DNA of 64,000 nucleotides. Origin: Saccharibacillus endophyticus. Its GTDB lineage: Bacteria; Bacillota; Bacilli; Paenibacillales; Paenibacillaceae. Positions 17,610 through 27,700 of this stretch are shown here, piece by piece. Both the position numbers and the translations under genes were made by a program. Below the pieces are notes generated by a model. The model did not search any database. It worked only from the letters and a program-made list of their open reading frames with translations, and was not told where the DNA came from. Where the stretch lies: the NCBI RefSeq assembly GCF_013185185.1, contig NZ_JAAZWE010000001.1, positions 558,001 to 622,000 of the forward strand. Direction: 5' to 3'. Numbering within the stretch: position 1 is the first letter of the stretch; each line of letters begins with the position of its first letter.

Positions 17610-18815
17610 TTATTTGCGCATCGTTTCGGATTGCGCTTTGGATACTTTTTTTCCGCCTACGGCGTCGGACTGCATTTTATCTTGATAGTACAACCAGAAC
17701 ACAAGCACCATGCTGACCATCGCGACTTGGGACAGCAGCATGAATCCGATCGAATATTGCCCTGTCGCCCCGTGAATGGCTGCGAGCATGATCGGCGGGA
17801 AAAACCCGCCCAAGCCGCCCATCATGGAAACGATTCCGTTGGCGATACCGGATTGTTTTTGGAAATAGAACGGTACCAGCTTGAAAATGATGCCGTTGCC
17901 CAAGCCTGCGCAGAAAGCGATCGCCAGGCAGCCTACCGTGTACGGGCCGAGCGACGGCGAGAACGCCAACAGGATGGCCGCGATGGTATAGACCGCGAAT
18001 GTGCCTCCGAGCAGCAGCAAAGGCTTGAACCGATCCGCCAGCCATCCCCCGACCGGACGGAAGAAGGTAGCGATCGCGATAAATCCGGCAGTCCGCATGC
18101 CCGCATCTACCTTGTCCAGACCGAAGTTGGTCACGAGGAAGTTCGGCAGGTAGACCGTGAACGCGACGAACGATCCGAATGTGATGAAGTAGAACAACGA
18201 AACCAGCCACAGCTTTTCGTTTTTGTAAATGCCTTTGATTTGCTCGATGATCGGCGTTTTCACTTTGACTTCGCGGCGGTCGCCGAACACGAAGTTCAAA
18301 ATAATGAAGATGCCCAGCAGAACCAGGTACCACTTGATCGCAGCCTGCCAGCCGATTTGCGTGGCCAATACGGGAGCCGCGAACGTGCTGATCGCCGTGC
18401 CGATATTGCCCATGCCGTACATGCCGTTGACGAAGCCGTGTTTTTCGGCCGGATAATACTTGGGCAGCGACGTGACGCCGACGGAAAATACGGCACCGCC
18501 GACCCCCAGGAACAATCCGCCGATAATAAGCGCGGTCATCGATTGGGCTACGCTGATATAATACACGGGAAACAGCAGAAGCACAAAACTGATGAGGAAA
18601 ACGAGACGCGCGCCGATGATGTTGGCGTAGTACCCGAGCGGAATGCGCAAGATCGAGCCGAGTACGACCGGAATGGCCGTCACGATCGCCAACCGATCCG
18701 CCGGAATGGCGATATCTTCCTTGATGAAAGGCATCAGCGACGAGATGATGACCCAGACCATGAACCCGAGGGTCAGGTTCAGGGTTTGAAGCGGGAGCTG
18801 CATTTTTTTGATCAT
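17610..18815 (-). CDS. narK: Nitrate/nitrite transporter NarK (MFS)
   Basis: The 401-residue protein has twelve predicted membrane segments and the NarK/NNP signature GLGNGIIFKLVPFYF, plus GVGGAVFSVGVTSLPKYYPAEKHGFVNGMYGMGNIG, the nitrate-signature region. It exchanges nitrite for nitrate, or imports nitrate, for the reductase encoded nearby. AAAGGTG is 9 nt upstream of the ATG. About 120-150 bp upstream are two GGG-N4-CCC palindromes shared with the narG and ywiC promoters, so it is probably induced by NreC under oxygen limitation with nitrate. Confidence 0.93.
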   Translation of the reverse strand: MIKKMQLPLQTLNLTLGFMVWVIISSLMPFIKEDIAIPADRLAIVTAIPVVLGSILRIPLGYYANIIGARLVFLISFVLLLFPVYYISVAQSMTALIIGGLFLGVGGAVFSVGVTSLPKYYPAEKHGFVNGMYGMGNIGTAISTFAAPVLATQIGWQAAIKWYLVLLGIFIILNFVFGDRREVKVKTPIIEQIKGIYKNEKLWLVSLFYFITFGSFVAFTVYLPNFLVTNFGLDKVDAGMRTAGFIAIATFFRPVGGWLADRFKPLLLLGGTFAVYTIAAILLAFSPSLGPYTVGCLAIAFCAGLGNGIIFKLVPFYFQKQSGIANGIVSMMGGLGGFFPPIMLAAIHGATGQYSIGFMLLSQVAMVSMVLVFWLYYQDKMQSDAVGGKKVSKAQSETMRK

Positions 18816-18931
18816 GTTGCACGCACCTTTTCGACAGTTATTCGTCCGGCCGGAAAGCGATCGTCTCGAAGACGCTCGCCGCCCGCCGATCTACTGTCCT
18901 CATTGTAGCGACCCCCTCGTTCAGGGCATAT

Positions 18932-18966
18932 AGGGGAGTCCCCTTTCAAAGGCAGGGTAAACCCTG
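18932..18966 (-). promoter_or_regulatory. Bipartite GGG-N4-CCC site upstream of narK (candidate NreC box)
   Basis: AGGGGAGTCCCCT (18932-18944) and CAGGGTAAACCCTG (18953-18966) are perfect palindromes with centres about 21.5 bp apart. The same arrangement occurs before narG and ywiC. The regulator assignment rests on the nearby nreC gene and known GC-rich palindromes at NreC targets. Confidence 0.6.
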
Positions 18967-19015
18967 AAAAGCTTTTTTCCGAGCGAAGATTGAGGTTTTA
19001 GGCGCATAGGCATGC

Positions 19016-19064
19016 AAAAACGACTCCGAAATTCCTGTCTATCAGGGTTTCGAAGTCGTTTTTT
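19016..19064 (-). terminator. Terminator after the nre/hemerythrin genes
   Basis: AAAAACGACTCCGAAA and TTTCGAAGTCGTTTTT arms close a loop of about 17 nt, 28 bp past the hemerythrin-like stop. Confidence 0.85.
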
Positions 19065-19091
19065 CGTCACAATTTCGGTCCGGCGGGGCGA

Positions 19092-19616
19092 TCAGGTGAT
19101 CATCGTGTTCATCCGTTCGTACAGCTTCAGCATCTGCTTGGGCAAAATCCGGGCTTCGGCCATAGGGAACAGTACCGTTTCTTCTTTTACGTGATTGACG
19201 GTGAGTACCTCGAACGCCTCGCCCGCGTCACGAACGGCAGCGCGGATTTCTTCCAGCGTCAAGTTCTCCGGATCGACTTCGGTATGATGCATGAAATGAT
19301 CCAGGTAAGCTTCGATCTCCCTATGCTCTTCTTGAATGCCGACCAGAGGTCCTTGTTCAAAGCCGATATACCCGCCGAGCGCGGGGAAAAAGTGTTCTTC
19401 TTCCTTGTCCATGTGCTTTTTCAAAGGAATGCGGAAACGCTCCAGCTTCTCGCGCAGCGTGCCGAGCAGCACGCGCGCCGTATGCGGATCTTGTTCTTCT
19501 TCCAGGCGCAGCACGAGCGGATGCCACTCTTCGGCCAGATAAGACAGGTAACGATGCTCGTTTTCCAGCAATCGCATCGCCGGTTTTTCGAATGTCAGAT
19601 TCATTGTGATGTTCAC
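19092..19616 (-). CDS. Hemerythrin-like HHE-domain protein
   Basis: The 174-residue helical protein has iron-ligand motifs in order: ENEHRYLSYLAEEWH, KKHMDKEEEHFFPALGG, GIQEEHREIEAYLDHFMHH and VNHVKEETVLFPMAE. Such proteins bind a di-iron centre and sense or buffer oxygen or nitric oxide, or repair Fe-S clusters like RIC/ScdA, but this lacks the ScdA N-terminal domain. It lies 16 bp after nreC with GGAGGTG upstream of the ATG and is the last gene before the terminator, so it is co-expressed with the oxygen/nitrate sensor. A role in handling NO from nitrate respiration is inferred. Confidence 0.82.
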   Translation of the reverse strand: MNITMNLTFEKPAMRLLENEHRYLSYLAEEWHPLVLRLEEEQDPHTARVLLGTLREKLERFRIPLKKHMDKEEEHFFPALGGYIGFEQGPLVGIQEEHREIEAYLDHFMHHTEVDPENLTLEEIRAAVRDAGEAFEVLTVNHVKEETVLFPMAEARILPKQMLKLYERMNTMIT

Positions 19617-19632
19617 CTCCGTCTAATGCCGG

Positions 19633-20280
19633 TCAGAAGTCGAGCAGTTTTTTGCGCAGCGCGTACTCGACCAGCTCCGGACGATTTTTGAGTTGAAGCT
19701 TTTCCATGATTTTGGCCTTGTGGGCTTCGACCGTTTTGACGGAAATGAACAGCTTCTCCGCGACTTCCTTGTTTCCGTAGCCTTTGGCGATCAGGGGCAA
19801 AATCTCCAGCTCGCGTTTCGAAAGCAGCTCGAACGGATCTTCGGAGCTGCCCGACTTGTCGTGCTTGATGAATTCCCGCACCAGCGAAGTCGCCATTTTG
19901 GGATGGATGTATGTACCTCCCGCGTGAACGGTCCGGATCGCCAGCAGGAGCTCCTCGTCAGGCGCGTTTTTAAGCACGTAACCGGAAGCGCCGCTTTTTA
20001 AAATGTGGAACAGATACTCTTCGTCGTCGTGCATGGTCAGAATAAGGATTTTCGTGTCCGGATAATCTTCCTTGATCTTGCCCGTGGCGATCAGTCCGCT
20101 TTCTCCCGGCGGCATGCTGAGATCCATGACGAGAATGTCGGGTTTATTTTTGGCGACTGCCGCATAAGCTTCGATGCCGTCGGCGGCAGTGGCGATGACT
20201 TCCATGTCCGGCTGAAAATTCAGGATCATGGAAAAGCCGCTCCTTACGATGGCGTGGTCGTCCGCGATTACGATTTTCAT
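19633..20280 (-). CDS. nreC: Response regulator NreC (LuxR/NarL family)
   Basis: The 215-residue regulator has a receiver domain ([14 protein letters not shown], phospho-acceptor in [28 protein letters not shown]) and a C-terminal LuxR-type HTH ([43 protein letters not shown]). It is directly downstream of the nreB kinase gene and should be phosphorylated by it under anaerobic conditions, then activate narGHJI and narK. GGAGT precedes the ATG. Its likely DNA sites are the paired GGG-N4-CCC palindromes in this window. Confidence 0.92.
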   Translation of the reverse strand: MKIVIADDHAIVRSGFSMILNFQPDMEVIATAADGIEAYAAVAKNKPDILVMDLSMPPGESGLIATGKIKEDYPDTKILILTMHDDEEYLFHILKSGASGYVLKNAPDEELLLAIRTVHAGGTYIHPKMATSLVREFIKHDKSGSSEDPFELLSKRELEILPLIAKGYGNKEVAEKLFISVKTVEAHKAKIMEKLQLKNRPELVEYALRKKLLDF

Positions 20281-20286
20281 CCGTCA

Positions 20287-21357
20287 TTACTCCTTTTCCT
20301 TGGATTCCGGTATCGGGATTTGCAGCAGCACCCGCGTGCCGATTCCGGGTTCGGAATGCACGTTCAACGATCCTCCCGCAAGCTCGGCCCGTTCGCGCAT
20401 CCCATACAGGCCGAGCCCCGTTCCGATCGGATCCGATCCGGCTTCGAAGCCCTCGCCTTCATCCTCGACTTCAAGCCGAAGCAGGCCGTCGCGCTCGAAC
20501 AGATGCACGCTGACCGTATCGACCTGAGCATATTTCAACGCATTCAACACCGCTTCCTGGCAGATCCGGTAGATGACCGTCTCGATGTCGCTGTCGTAAC
20601 GCTTGCGCGCCACGCCCGATACGAATCGGATGACCAGCCCGTAGTTCTCCTCTACCCTTTTGAAGTGGGAACGGAAAGCGGCCTCCAGGCCGAAATCATC
20701 GAGAGCCGCCGGACGAAGCTCGACGGACAGATGCCGAATATCGTCGAGCAGGCGGGTCATCGCGGCTTCGGTCTGCTTCACCTTTTTCAATACCGTATCG
20801 TCGTCCGTCATATATTTAAGCACGCGAAGATCGACGACGGCACTCATCAGCTCCTGAGCGACGCTGTCGTGCAGTTCGCGGGAAAGACGTTTGCGTTCGT
20901 TCTCCTGCGCTTCGATCACATGCTTCATCATCTTGTTCTGGTACAGCTTCTCTTGCACGCGCAGCTGAGGGGTCAAATCCCGCAGCATGAATACCCGTGT
21001 TCCGTTCTCGGGGTCTACCGTATGGAACGACCCGGCATAGGGAACGACGCCTTTGCCCTTCGTCTCCAGGTAAACCTGAAAAGACGAATGCTCGGCAGAG
21101 GCCGGAAGCTGAAAATAACAGTCGAGGCAGGTGATTTGCTCGGTATCGCTCGTATAGCCCCGGCAAGTTCCGCATAATGCCTTTTCGCTGCCTTCGTACA
21201 GCTTCATCAGTACGTCCTCGGAGACGATCTCCTCGGCGGCCGGGTTCATGGCTAACGCGCGTCCGGACTTATCGAAAAAGAAAATGGCTTCTTTGCTGTT
21301 CTCGAACAGCTTCATCATCAACGGGCTCATCGGTCCGACTTCCGGCAAAGGATTCAA
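20287..21357 (-). CDS. nreB: Oxygen-sensing histidine kinase NreB
   Basis: The 356-residue soluble kinase has a PAS-like N-terminal half with four cysteines, C62-x2-C65-x11-C77-x2-C80, the same spacing as the [4Fe-4S] ligands of staphylococcal NreB. Next come the HisKA_3 box RKRLSRELHDSVAQELM with the phospho-histidine, and an HATPase domain (EAVLNALKYAQVD, GLGLYGMRERAE). The cluster is lost in oxygen, switching the kinase off. The start is TTG overlapping the nreA stop (TTGA), with AAGGAGGTGG 8 nt upstream. No membrane segment is present. Confidence 0.94.
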   Translation of the reverse strand: MNPLPEVGPMSPLMMKLFENSKEAIFFFDKSGRALAMNPAAEEIVSEDVLMKLYEGSEKALCGTCRGYTSDTEQITCLDCYFQLPASAEHSSFQVYLETKGKGVVPYAGSFHTVDPENGTRVFMLRDLTPQLRVQEKLYQNKMMKHVIEAQENERKRLSRELHDSVAQELMSAVVDLRVLKYMTDDDTVLKKVKQTEAAMTRLLDDIRHLSVELRPAALDDFGLEAAFRSHFKRVEENYGLVIRFVSGVARKRYDSDIETVIYRICQEAVLNALKYAQVDTVSVHLFERDGLLRLEVEDEGEGFEAGSDPIGTGLGLYGMRERAELAGGSLNVHSEPGIGTRVLLQIPIPESKEKE

Positions 21358-21812
21358 TGCGAAGCCACCTCCTTGCCGTCCAGCTCGCCGATCCCGTGCC
21401 TCGCCGCTTGTTCAAGCGCGAACATCAAATCGGGCGTCATCAAATGTTCTTCGCGAAACCCTCCGAGCAAAACTCCGGATACGCGTGCATCGTTCCAAAT
21501 CGGCACGGCGCCCAAGCTTTCAAGCTTTTCGGACTGCACGATCGGATAGTTGAACAAACTGCTTGCCGCCACATAGTCGCGGACGGAAGGAATAAAGACC
21601 GATTTCCCCGTCTTGAACACCATTCCGGCGATGCCTTTGCCCGACTTGAGCACGATGCGGCGAAAACGTTCGTTGAGATTTCCGGTCGCGTACTTCCAGC
21701 GAATCACGTATTGCTGTTCGGCAGGCTCCACGAGCGCCAATGCCAAAAAATCATAGCCGAACGCCTGCCGCATCGCGTTCAACTCCGTTTGGTAATCTGC
21801 GTGTAATCCCAT
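21354..21812 (-). CDS. nreA: Nitrate sensor NreA (GAF domain)
   Basis: This 152-residue single-domain GAF protein has FGYDFLALALVEPAEQQYVIRWKYATGNLNERFRRIVLKSGKGIAGMVFKTGK and VRDYVAASSLFNYPIVQSEKLESLGAVPIW, matching NreA, which binds nitrate and then releases NreB from inhibition. The longer frame from 21911 is unlikely: the ATG at 21812 has GGGAG 10 nt upstream and gives the family length. Its order nreA-nreB-nreC matches staphylococci, and it follows narI after a GC-rich stem. Confidence 0.88.
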   Translation of the reverse strand: MGLHADYQTELNAMRQAFGYDFLALALVEPAEQQYVIRWKYATGNLNERFRRIVLKSGKGIAGMVFKTGKSVFIPSVRDYVAASSLFNYPIVQSEKLESLGAVPIWNDARVSGVLLGGFREEHLMTPDLMFALEQAARHGIGELDGKEVASH

Positions 21813-21841
21813 GTTTATGCATCTCCCAGCGAAAGTAGAAA

Positions 21842-21858
21842 AGCGGGCCGGGCCCGCT
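21842..21858 (-). terminator. GC-rich hairpin between narI and nreA, weak terminator or attenuator
   Basis: AGCGGGCC-G-GGCCCGCT is a perfect dyad followed on the minus strand by TTTTCTACTTT. It could limit read-through from narGHJI into nreABC. Confidence 0.45.
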
Positions 21859-21937
21859 CCCTCCGATTCTTGACCGTATGGTTCATTCCGCTGGTTGTCT
21901 GCGAATTTCATTCAATGACTGCGGATCGGCCAAGAAA

Positions 21938-22624
21938 TTAATTGGATTTGTGTCTTCTGTAAAGGATATAACTTCTCCCGACATAATTCAACGGCACGCT
22001 CCATACGTGAACGAGCCTCGTGAACGGCCAGAACGCGAAGATCGCAAAGCCCGTGAGCGCATGGACTTTGAACGACCAAGGCACATTATGCATCAGCGAA
22101 GCGTCCGGGCGCAGCATGAACAGTCCGCGGAACCAGATCGAGATCGACTCGCGGTAATCGAATTCCGGCTGAACGGCATTGGTGAACAACGTCGCGTACA
22201 TGCCCATGAACACGATAAACAGCAGTAATACGTTGACGATCAGGTCGGACGCGGAGCTGAGACGGCGCACGTTGCGGATGGTGAAGCGGCGCGCCGTCAG
22301 CAGCAGCATGCCGATCAGCGTCATCGCGCCGAAAATCCCGCCGATATAAACCGCCCCGATGTGGTACATATGCTCGCTGACGCCCATCGCGTTCATCCAC
22401 GATTTCGGGATCAGCAGTCCGGAAATATGGCCGAACGCGACCGGAATGATGCCCAGATGGAACAGCAGGCTGCCGAACATCAATTGTTTTTTCTCGATGA
22501 ATTCGCTTGATTTGGCCGTCCAATTGAACTGGTCGTGCCGATAGCGGAAAATATGGCCTACGACGAAAATCATGAGGCAGGCGTACGGGAAAATGACCCA
22601 AAGGAATTGATCGAACATGTTCAT
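21938..22624 (-). CDS. narI: Respiratory nitrate reductase gamma subunit NarI
   Basis: The 228-residue membrane cytochrome b has five hydrophobic helices and the heme-ligating histidines in GHIFRYRHDQ, FHLGIIPVAFGHISGL, MYHIGAVYIGG and KVHALTGFAIFAFWPFTRLVHVWS. It takes electrons from menaquinol and anchors NarGH on the inner membrane face. A longer frame from 22822 overlaps narJ; the ATG at 22624 overlaps the narJ stop (ATGA) and gives the usual length. The DNA then runs into a short gap before nreA. Confidence 0.95.
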   Translation of the reverse strand: MNMFDQFLWVIFPYACLMIFVVGHIFRYRHDQFNWTAKSSEFIEKKQLMFGSLLFHLGIIPVAFGHISGLLIPKSWMNAMGVSEHMYHIGAVYIGGIFGAMTLIGMLLLTARRFTIRNVRRLSSASDLIVNVLLLFIVFMGMYATLFTNAVQPEFDYRESISIWFRGLFMLRPDASLMHNVPWSFKVHALTGFAIFAFWPFTRLVHVWSVPLNYVGRSYILYRRHKSN

Positions 22625-23187
22625 GGATTTACGGTCTCCTGTTCTACGCAGGCTCTCAACGTGCGGCGCAGTCCCTGCACCAGGTAACGGTACGGGCTGT
22701 CCAGCTTCTCGAGCGCTTGCAGCAAGTGGTACGTGCCGTCTTCGAAAATCGCGAAGAGCAGCCGGAAATTTTCGGGCGCTTTGCGTTCCTTCATCCATTC
22801 GGCGGCATAAAGGAATTCGCACATCAGCGGCAGATAGTCCGGAAGTTCGCCTTCCGGCATTTCCAACCCGAACATCTCGTACAGCACTTTCATCCGCAGC
22901 AGCATCTGTCCGCGTTCCTTGGCATCTTCGAATTTGAAATAAGTCATATACAGCGCGCAGTCTTTTTGAAAATCGAACGTCTCGGTATACTGCTCCCGGA
23001 TCTCGTCCAGGCTCAGCTCGTGCATCCGATCCCAGTAGGCTTTAACGTCTTCGAGTGCCGGATGATCCGCCGAAAACGATTCTTCCAGAAAAGCGGGATG
23101 GAAATCCCGCTTCTCCGGATACATCAGCTGACTGGCGAAAAATCCGAAAGACGTTTTGTAATCGTACAGCTTCGCAACATCAATCAC
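22621..23187 (-). CDS. narJ: Nitrate reductase molybdenum cofactor assembly chaperone NarJ
   Basis: The 188-residue helical chaperone has KLYDYKTSFGFFASQLMYPEK, LSLDEIREQYTETFDFQKDCALYMTYFKFEDAKERGQML and LPDYLPLMCEFLYAAEWM, all NarJ markers. It holds the NarG apoprotein until the bis-MGD cofactor and the Fe-S cluster are inserted. The start is taken as GTG at 23187, which has GGAGGG 7 nt upstream; the longer frame from 23253 lies inside narH. The gene overlaps narH by 8 bp and narI by 4 bp. Confidence 0.93.
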   Translation of the reverse strand: MIDVAKLYDYKTSFGFFASQLMYPEKRDFHPAFLEESFSADHPALEDVKAYWDRMHELSLDEIREQYTETFDFQKDCALYMTYFKFEDAKERGQMLLRMKVLYEMFGLEMPEGELPDYLPLMCEFLYAAEWMKERKAPENFRLLFAIFEDGTYHLLQALEKLDSPYRYLVQGLRRTLRACVEQETVNP

Positions 23188-24766
23188 GCCAGATCCCTCC
23201 ATAGAAGTTTTCTTCGTACATCTCTTTGCCCGTTTTGACCGGCGCTTCGGCATTCGGATCGATCGACGATACCGCCGGCCCGCAGCCGTCGCAGCCCGTG
23301 CTTGCGCCCATCGCGCCGAGCATGTCGCCGAAGCCCGCGGCGCCTTGCGCCCGGTAAGGGTTCACGTAGCCTTCGCGGTGCGAAGTCGGCACGACGAAGC
23401 GGTCTTCGTATTTGGCGATCGCCAGCAGGCGGTACATGCTTTCCGTTTGGCGGGCCGTCAGTCCGACTCTGGCCAAACGGCTTTCGTCGAACTCTTTGCC
23501 CGTCGTTTTCGCACGCATGTAGGAGCGCATCATCGCCATGCGCTGCAGCGATTCCTTGACCGTCACCGTGTCGCCGGCCGTCAGCATGTTCGCCAGGTAT
23601 TGGATCGGCGTCCGCATCTCGTCGATCGCCGGGAAGATCATGTCCGGATTTTCGATCGAGTCTTTGCCTTCGAAGTAGTTCATGATCGGGCTGAGCGGCG
23701 GCACGTACCACACCATCGGCAGCGTGCGGTATTCCGGGTGCAGCGGGAAAGCCAGCTTGTGCTCGATCGCCAGTTTGTAGACCGGAGAGTTCTGAGCCGC
23801 TTCGATCCAGTCTTCGGAAATGCCGTCTTTGCGCGCCTGGGCAATGATCGCCGGATCGCTCGGATTCAGGAACAGGTCGCATTGCGCCATGTACAAATCT
23901 TTTTCGTCCGGCGTCGATGCCGCTTCGTGCACGCGGTCCGCGTCGTAGAGCAGAACGCCGAGGTACCGGATGCGTCCGGTGCACGTTTCCGAGCAGACGG
24001 TCGGCAGGCCCGCTTCGATCCGCGGGAAGCAGAACGTGCACTTCTCGGCTTTGTTGGTTTGCCAGTTGAAGTAGACCTTTTTGTACGGGCAGCCCGTCAT
24101 GCAGTAGCGCCAGCCGCGGCAGGCTTCCTGGTCGACGAGCACGATGCCGTCCTCTTCCCGCTTGTACATCGCACCCGAAGGACACGACGCGACGCAGCTC
24201 GGATTCAGGCAGTGTTCGCACAAACGCGGCAGATACACCATGAACGATTTTTCGAAGTTGAACTTGATCTCTTCTTCGATCTTTTGGATATTCGGATCGA
24301 GCGGGCCGGTAATATGCGCGCCGGCCAGATCGTCTTCCCAGTTCGGACCCCATTCGAGATCCATTTTTTCGCCGGTGACGACGGAATGCGCGCGTGCGAC
24401 CGGGGAGTGCTGCCGGTCTTTCGCATTGGTCAGGTCTTCGTAGTTGTAGGTCCACGGCTCGTAGTAATCTTTCATTTCCGGCATGTCAGGGTTATAGAAG
24501 ATTTTGCCGAGCGCGATTTTGGACAGCTTGGTGCCGGATTTCAGCTCCAGTTTGCCTTTGCGCAGCTGCCAGCCGCCTTTGTACAGTTCCTGGTCTTCCC
24601 AACGTTTCGGATATCCGATGCCCGGTTTGGTCTCGACGTTGTTGAACCACATGTATTCCGCGCCTTTGCGGTTCGTCCAGGTGGTTTTGCAGGTCACGCT
24701 GCACGTATGGCAGCCGATGCATTTGTCGAGGTTCATGACCATCGCGATTTGCGCTTTAATTTTCAA
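23180..24766 (-). CDS. narH: Respiratory nitrate reductase beta subunit NarH
   Basis: The 528-residue Fe-S subunit begins MKIKAQIAMVMNLDKCIGCHTCSVTCKTTWTNR-like with the first cluster ligands, then CEHCLNPSCVASCPSG, CRGWRYCMTGCPYKK and CTFCFPRIEAGLPTVCSETC. These give three [4Fe-4S] clusters and one [3Fe-4S] cluster that wire NarI to NarG. The CRGWRYC tryptophan marks the [3Fe-4S] site. The gene starts 11 bp before the end of narG and overlaps narJ. Its C-terminus has a glycine-rich stretch and two close cysteines (STGCDGCGPA) not part of the cluster set. Confidence 0.96.
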   Translation of the reverse strand: MKIKAQIAMVMNLDKCIGCHTCSVTCKTTWTNRKGAEYMWFNNVETKPGIGYPKRWEDQELYKGGWQLRKGKLELKSGTKLSKIALGKIFYNPDMPEMKDYYEPWTYNYEDLTNAKDRQHSPVARAHSVVTGEKMDLEWGPNWEDDLAGAHITGPLDPNIQKIEEEIKFNFEKSFMVYLPRLCEHCLNPSCVASCPSGAMYKREEDGIVLVDQEACRGWRYCMTGCPYKKVYFNWQTNKAEKCTFCFPRIEAGLPTVCSETCTGRIRYLGVLLYDADRVHEAASTPDEKDLYMAQCDLFLNPSDPAIIAQARKDGISEDWIEAAQNSPVYKLAIEHKLAFPLHPEYRTLPMVWYVPPLSPIMNYFEGKDSIENPDMIFPAIDEMRTPIQYLANMLTAGDTVTVKESLQRMAMMRSYMRAKTTGKEFDESRLARVGLTARQTESMYRLLAIAKYEDRFVVPTSHREGYVNPYRAQGAAGFGDMLGAMGASTGCDGCGPAVSSIDPNAEAPVKTGKEMYEENFYGGIWRD

Positions 24767-27700
24767 GCCAATTGACCTCCTTCATCTTGCGGACGGCAAC
24801 GTACACGTCGCGTTGGTTGCCGATCGGACCGTAATAGTTGAAACCGTAGCTAAGCTGCGCGTAGCCGCCGACCATTTGCGTCGGTTTCAAGTGAATGCGC
24901 GTCGGCGCATTGTGGCTGCCGCCCCGCGTATCGGTAATTTCCGAACCCGGTACTTGAATGTGCTTGTCCTGCGCGTGATACATGAACATGGTTCCGCGCG
25001 GCATCCGGTGACTGACGACGGCACGCGCCGTTACGACGCCGTTCCGGTTATACACTTCCAGCCAATCGTTATCGTTGATGCCGTGCGCATCCGCGTCTTC
25101 GTTGTTGATCCATACCGTCGGACCGCCGCGGAACAACGTCAGCATGTGCTGGTTATCTTGGTACGTGGAGTGGATGTTCCATTTGCCGTGCGGCGTCAGG
25201 TAACGAAGTACCAGCGTATCCACGCCGCCTTTCGCTTCACGGTCGCGAGGTCCGAACACCATCGGCGGCAGCGTCGGTTTGTAGACCGGCAGCGCCTCGC
25301 CGTACTGCAGGAACACTTCGTGATCCAGATAGAAATGCTGGCGTCCCGTCAACGTGCGGAACGGAACCAGACGTTCGATATTCGTCGTGAACGGCGAGTA
25401 ACGGCGTCCCTTTTTGTTCGAGCCGCTGAACACCGGAGTCGGAATGACTTCGCGCGGCTGCGACGTGATGCTTTGGAACGTGATGCGCTCCGCGGCGCGG
25501 TCGGCGGAAATGTCTTTCAATTCGACGCCGTGGTCGTGCTCGGCCGATTCGTACGCTTTTTGCGAGACGCGTCCGTTGGTCGCCGACGACAGGTGCAGAA
25601 TTGCGTCGGCCGCATGACGCGCCGAGTCCAGCTTCGGCAGTCCGTCCTTAATCGTTTCGTCATAATGCACGCCATTCAACTGCTTAAGTTCTTCGTACTC
25701 TTCGGCTACCGAGAAGCTGACGCCGTGCGCGCCGGTTTTGCCGATCGCAAGGTTCGGGCCGAGCGTAATGTATTTGTTATGAATTTGCGTGTAGTCGCGC
25801 TCCACGATGCTGAAGTTCGGCATCGTTTTGCCCGGCACGCCTTCGATCTCGCCTTTGGACCAGTCTTTGATCAGACCCATCGGCTGCGAAATTTCGCCGA
25901 CCGAGTCGTGGCCGAGAGGCGCGGTGACCAGATCTTTGTAAACGCCCGGCAGATGCGTTTTCGCCATCTCGGAGAACACTTCCGAAAGGCGGCGATAGAT
26001 GTCCCAGTCCGAGCGCGATTCCCACAGCGGATTGACCGCCGGGTTGAACGGATGCACGAACGGATGCATGTCGGTCGAGCTGAGGTCCGTTTTTTCGTAC
26101 CAGGTCGCGGCCGGCAGCACGATGTCGGCAAACAGCGGAGTCGTCGTCATGCGGAAATCGAGCGCGACCATCAGATCAAGCTTGCCTTCCACGTCTTCGC
26201 GCCATACGATTTCTTCCGGCTTGTCTTCTTCGTTCGGCTTCGCCAGCAGCGCGTCGGATGCGCCGAGCAGATGCTTCATGAAGTATTCCTGACCTTTCGC
26301 GGAACTGGAGATCAGGTTGGAACGCCAGATGAACAGCGAGCGCGGGAAGTTTTCCGGCGCGCCCGGATCTTCGACGGCGAATTTGGTTTTGCCGCTGCGG
26401 ACTTCGTCCACCGCGTGTTTCACGATTTCTTCGTTGGACTTTTTGCCTTCGCGCGCCGCTTCTTCGGCGAACATCAGGCTGTTTTTGTTGAACTGCGGAT
26501 ACGACGGCAGCCAGCCCAGACGAGCGGCGAGCACGTTGTAATCGGCCGGATGGCTGTACGTTACGTCTCCGCCGGTCGGAGATTTGAGCGATTCGGTGCT
26601 GCTTTCTTCGTAACGCCATTGATCGGTCGCGAAGTAGAAGAACGATGTCGCGTTTTGCAGTCGGGCAGGCCCTTGCCAGTCTTTGGCGAACGCCAGCGTC
26701 GACCAGCCTTCGATCGGACGGCATTTTTCCTGACCGACGTAATGCGCCCAGCCGCCGCCGTTGACGCCTTGCGAAGCCGTCAGCACGACGAGGTTCAAGA
26801 TCGAACGGTAGATCGTGTCGCTGTTGAACCAGTGGTTGATGCCCGCGCCCATGATGATCATCGAACGGCCGCCGCTGTCGAGCGAGTTCTGCGCGAATTC
26901 GCGGGCAATCTGCGTGACGACGGAGGCTTTGACGCTGGTTACTTTTTCCTGCCAAGCCGGCGTGTAGAACGATTCCGCATCGTCGTAGCCCGACGCATTA
27001 TATGGGCTTTCGATCCGCGCGACGCCGTATTGGCTCATCATCAAGTCGTAGACGGTGGCGGTGTAACGTTCCGTGCCGTCGGCGAGCGTGATTTTTTTGG
27101 CCGGAATGACGCGTTTGAACGTGCCGTTACCCGCATTGTCGAAGAATGGGAACGCGATTTCGAGCCATTCGCCGCCGTGGTTCTCCACGGACATGGCCGG
27201 TTCCACCTTCGTGCCGTCTTCGCGTTCGAGGATCAGGTTCCACTTCTTGCCCTGTTCCCAACGTTGGCCGAGCGTACCGTTCGGAACGAGCATCTCGTCC
27301 GAAGCTTCGTCGTAAATGACCGGTTTCCAATCCGCGTGTTCTCCGGCTTCCGCTGAGCCCAGATCGCTCGAACGCAGGAAACGTCCGCCTTTCCATACGT
27401 CTTCGTGCGGATCGAGCAGGATCAGGAACGGCATGTCCGTGTACTGCTTCGCGTAGTCGATGAACATCGGTTCCTGGCGCTTTTGGTAAAACTCGTCCAG
27501 GATGACGTGCGTCATGGCTTGCGCCAACGCGGCGTCGGTACCGGGATGCGGAGCCAGCCAGTTGTCGGCGAACTTGACGTTTTCGGCCAAGTCCGGCGCG
27601 ACGGAAACGACTTTCGTTCCTTTGTAGCGGACTTCCGTCATGAAGTGGGCGTCCGGCGTGCGCGTCAACGGCACGTTCGAACCCCACATCATCAGGTAAC

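Noticed and set aside
17298..18908. 536-residue plus-strand frame over narK/moeB
   Set aside because: Antisense shadow of narK and moeB; composition is arginine/aspartate-rich low complexity without domains.
23345..24775. 476-residue plus-strand frame opposite narH
   Set aside because: Antisense shadow of narH, whose Fe-S motifs make the minus-strand gene certain.
24504..27356. 950-residue plus-strand frame opposite narG
   Set aside because: It is antisense to the conserved narG reading frame; GC-rich codon bias opens long frames on the other strand. No ribosome site or family match.
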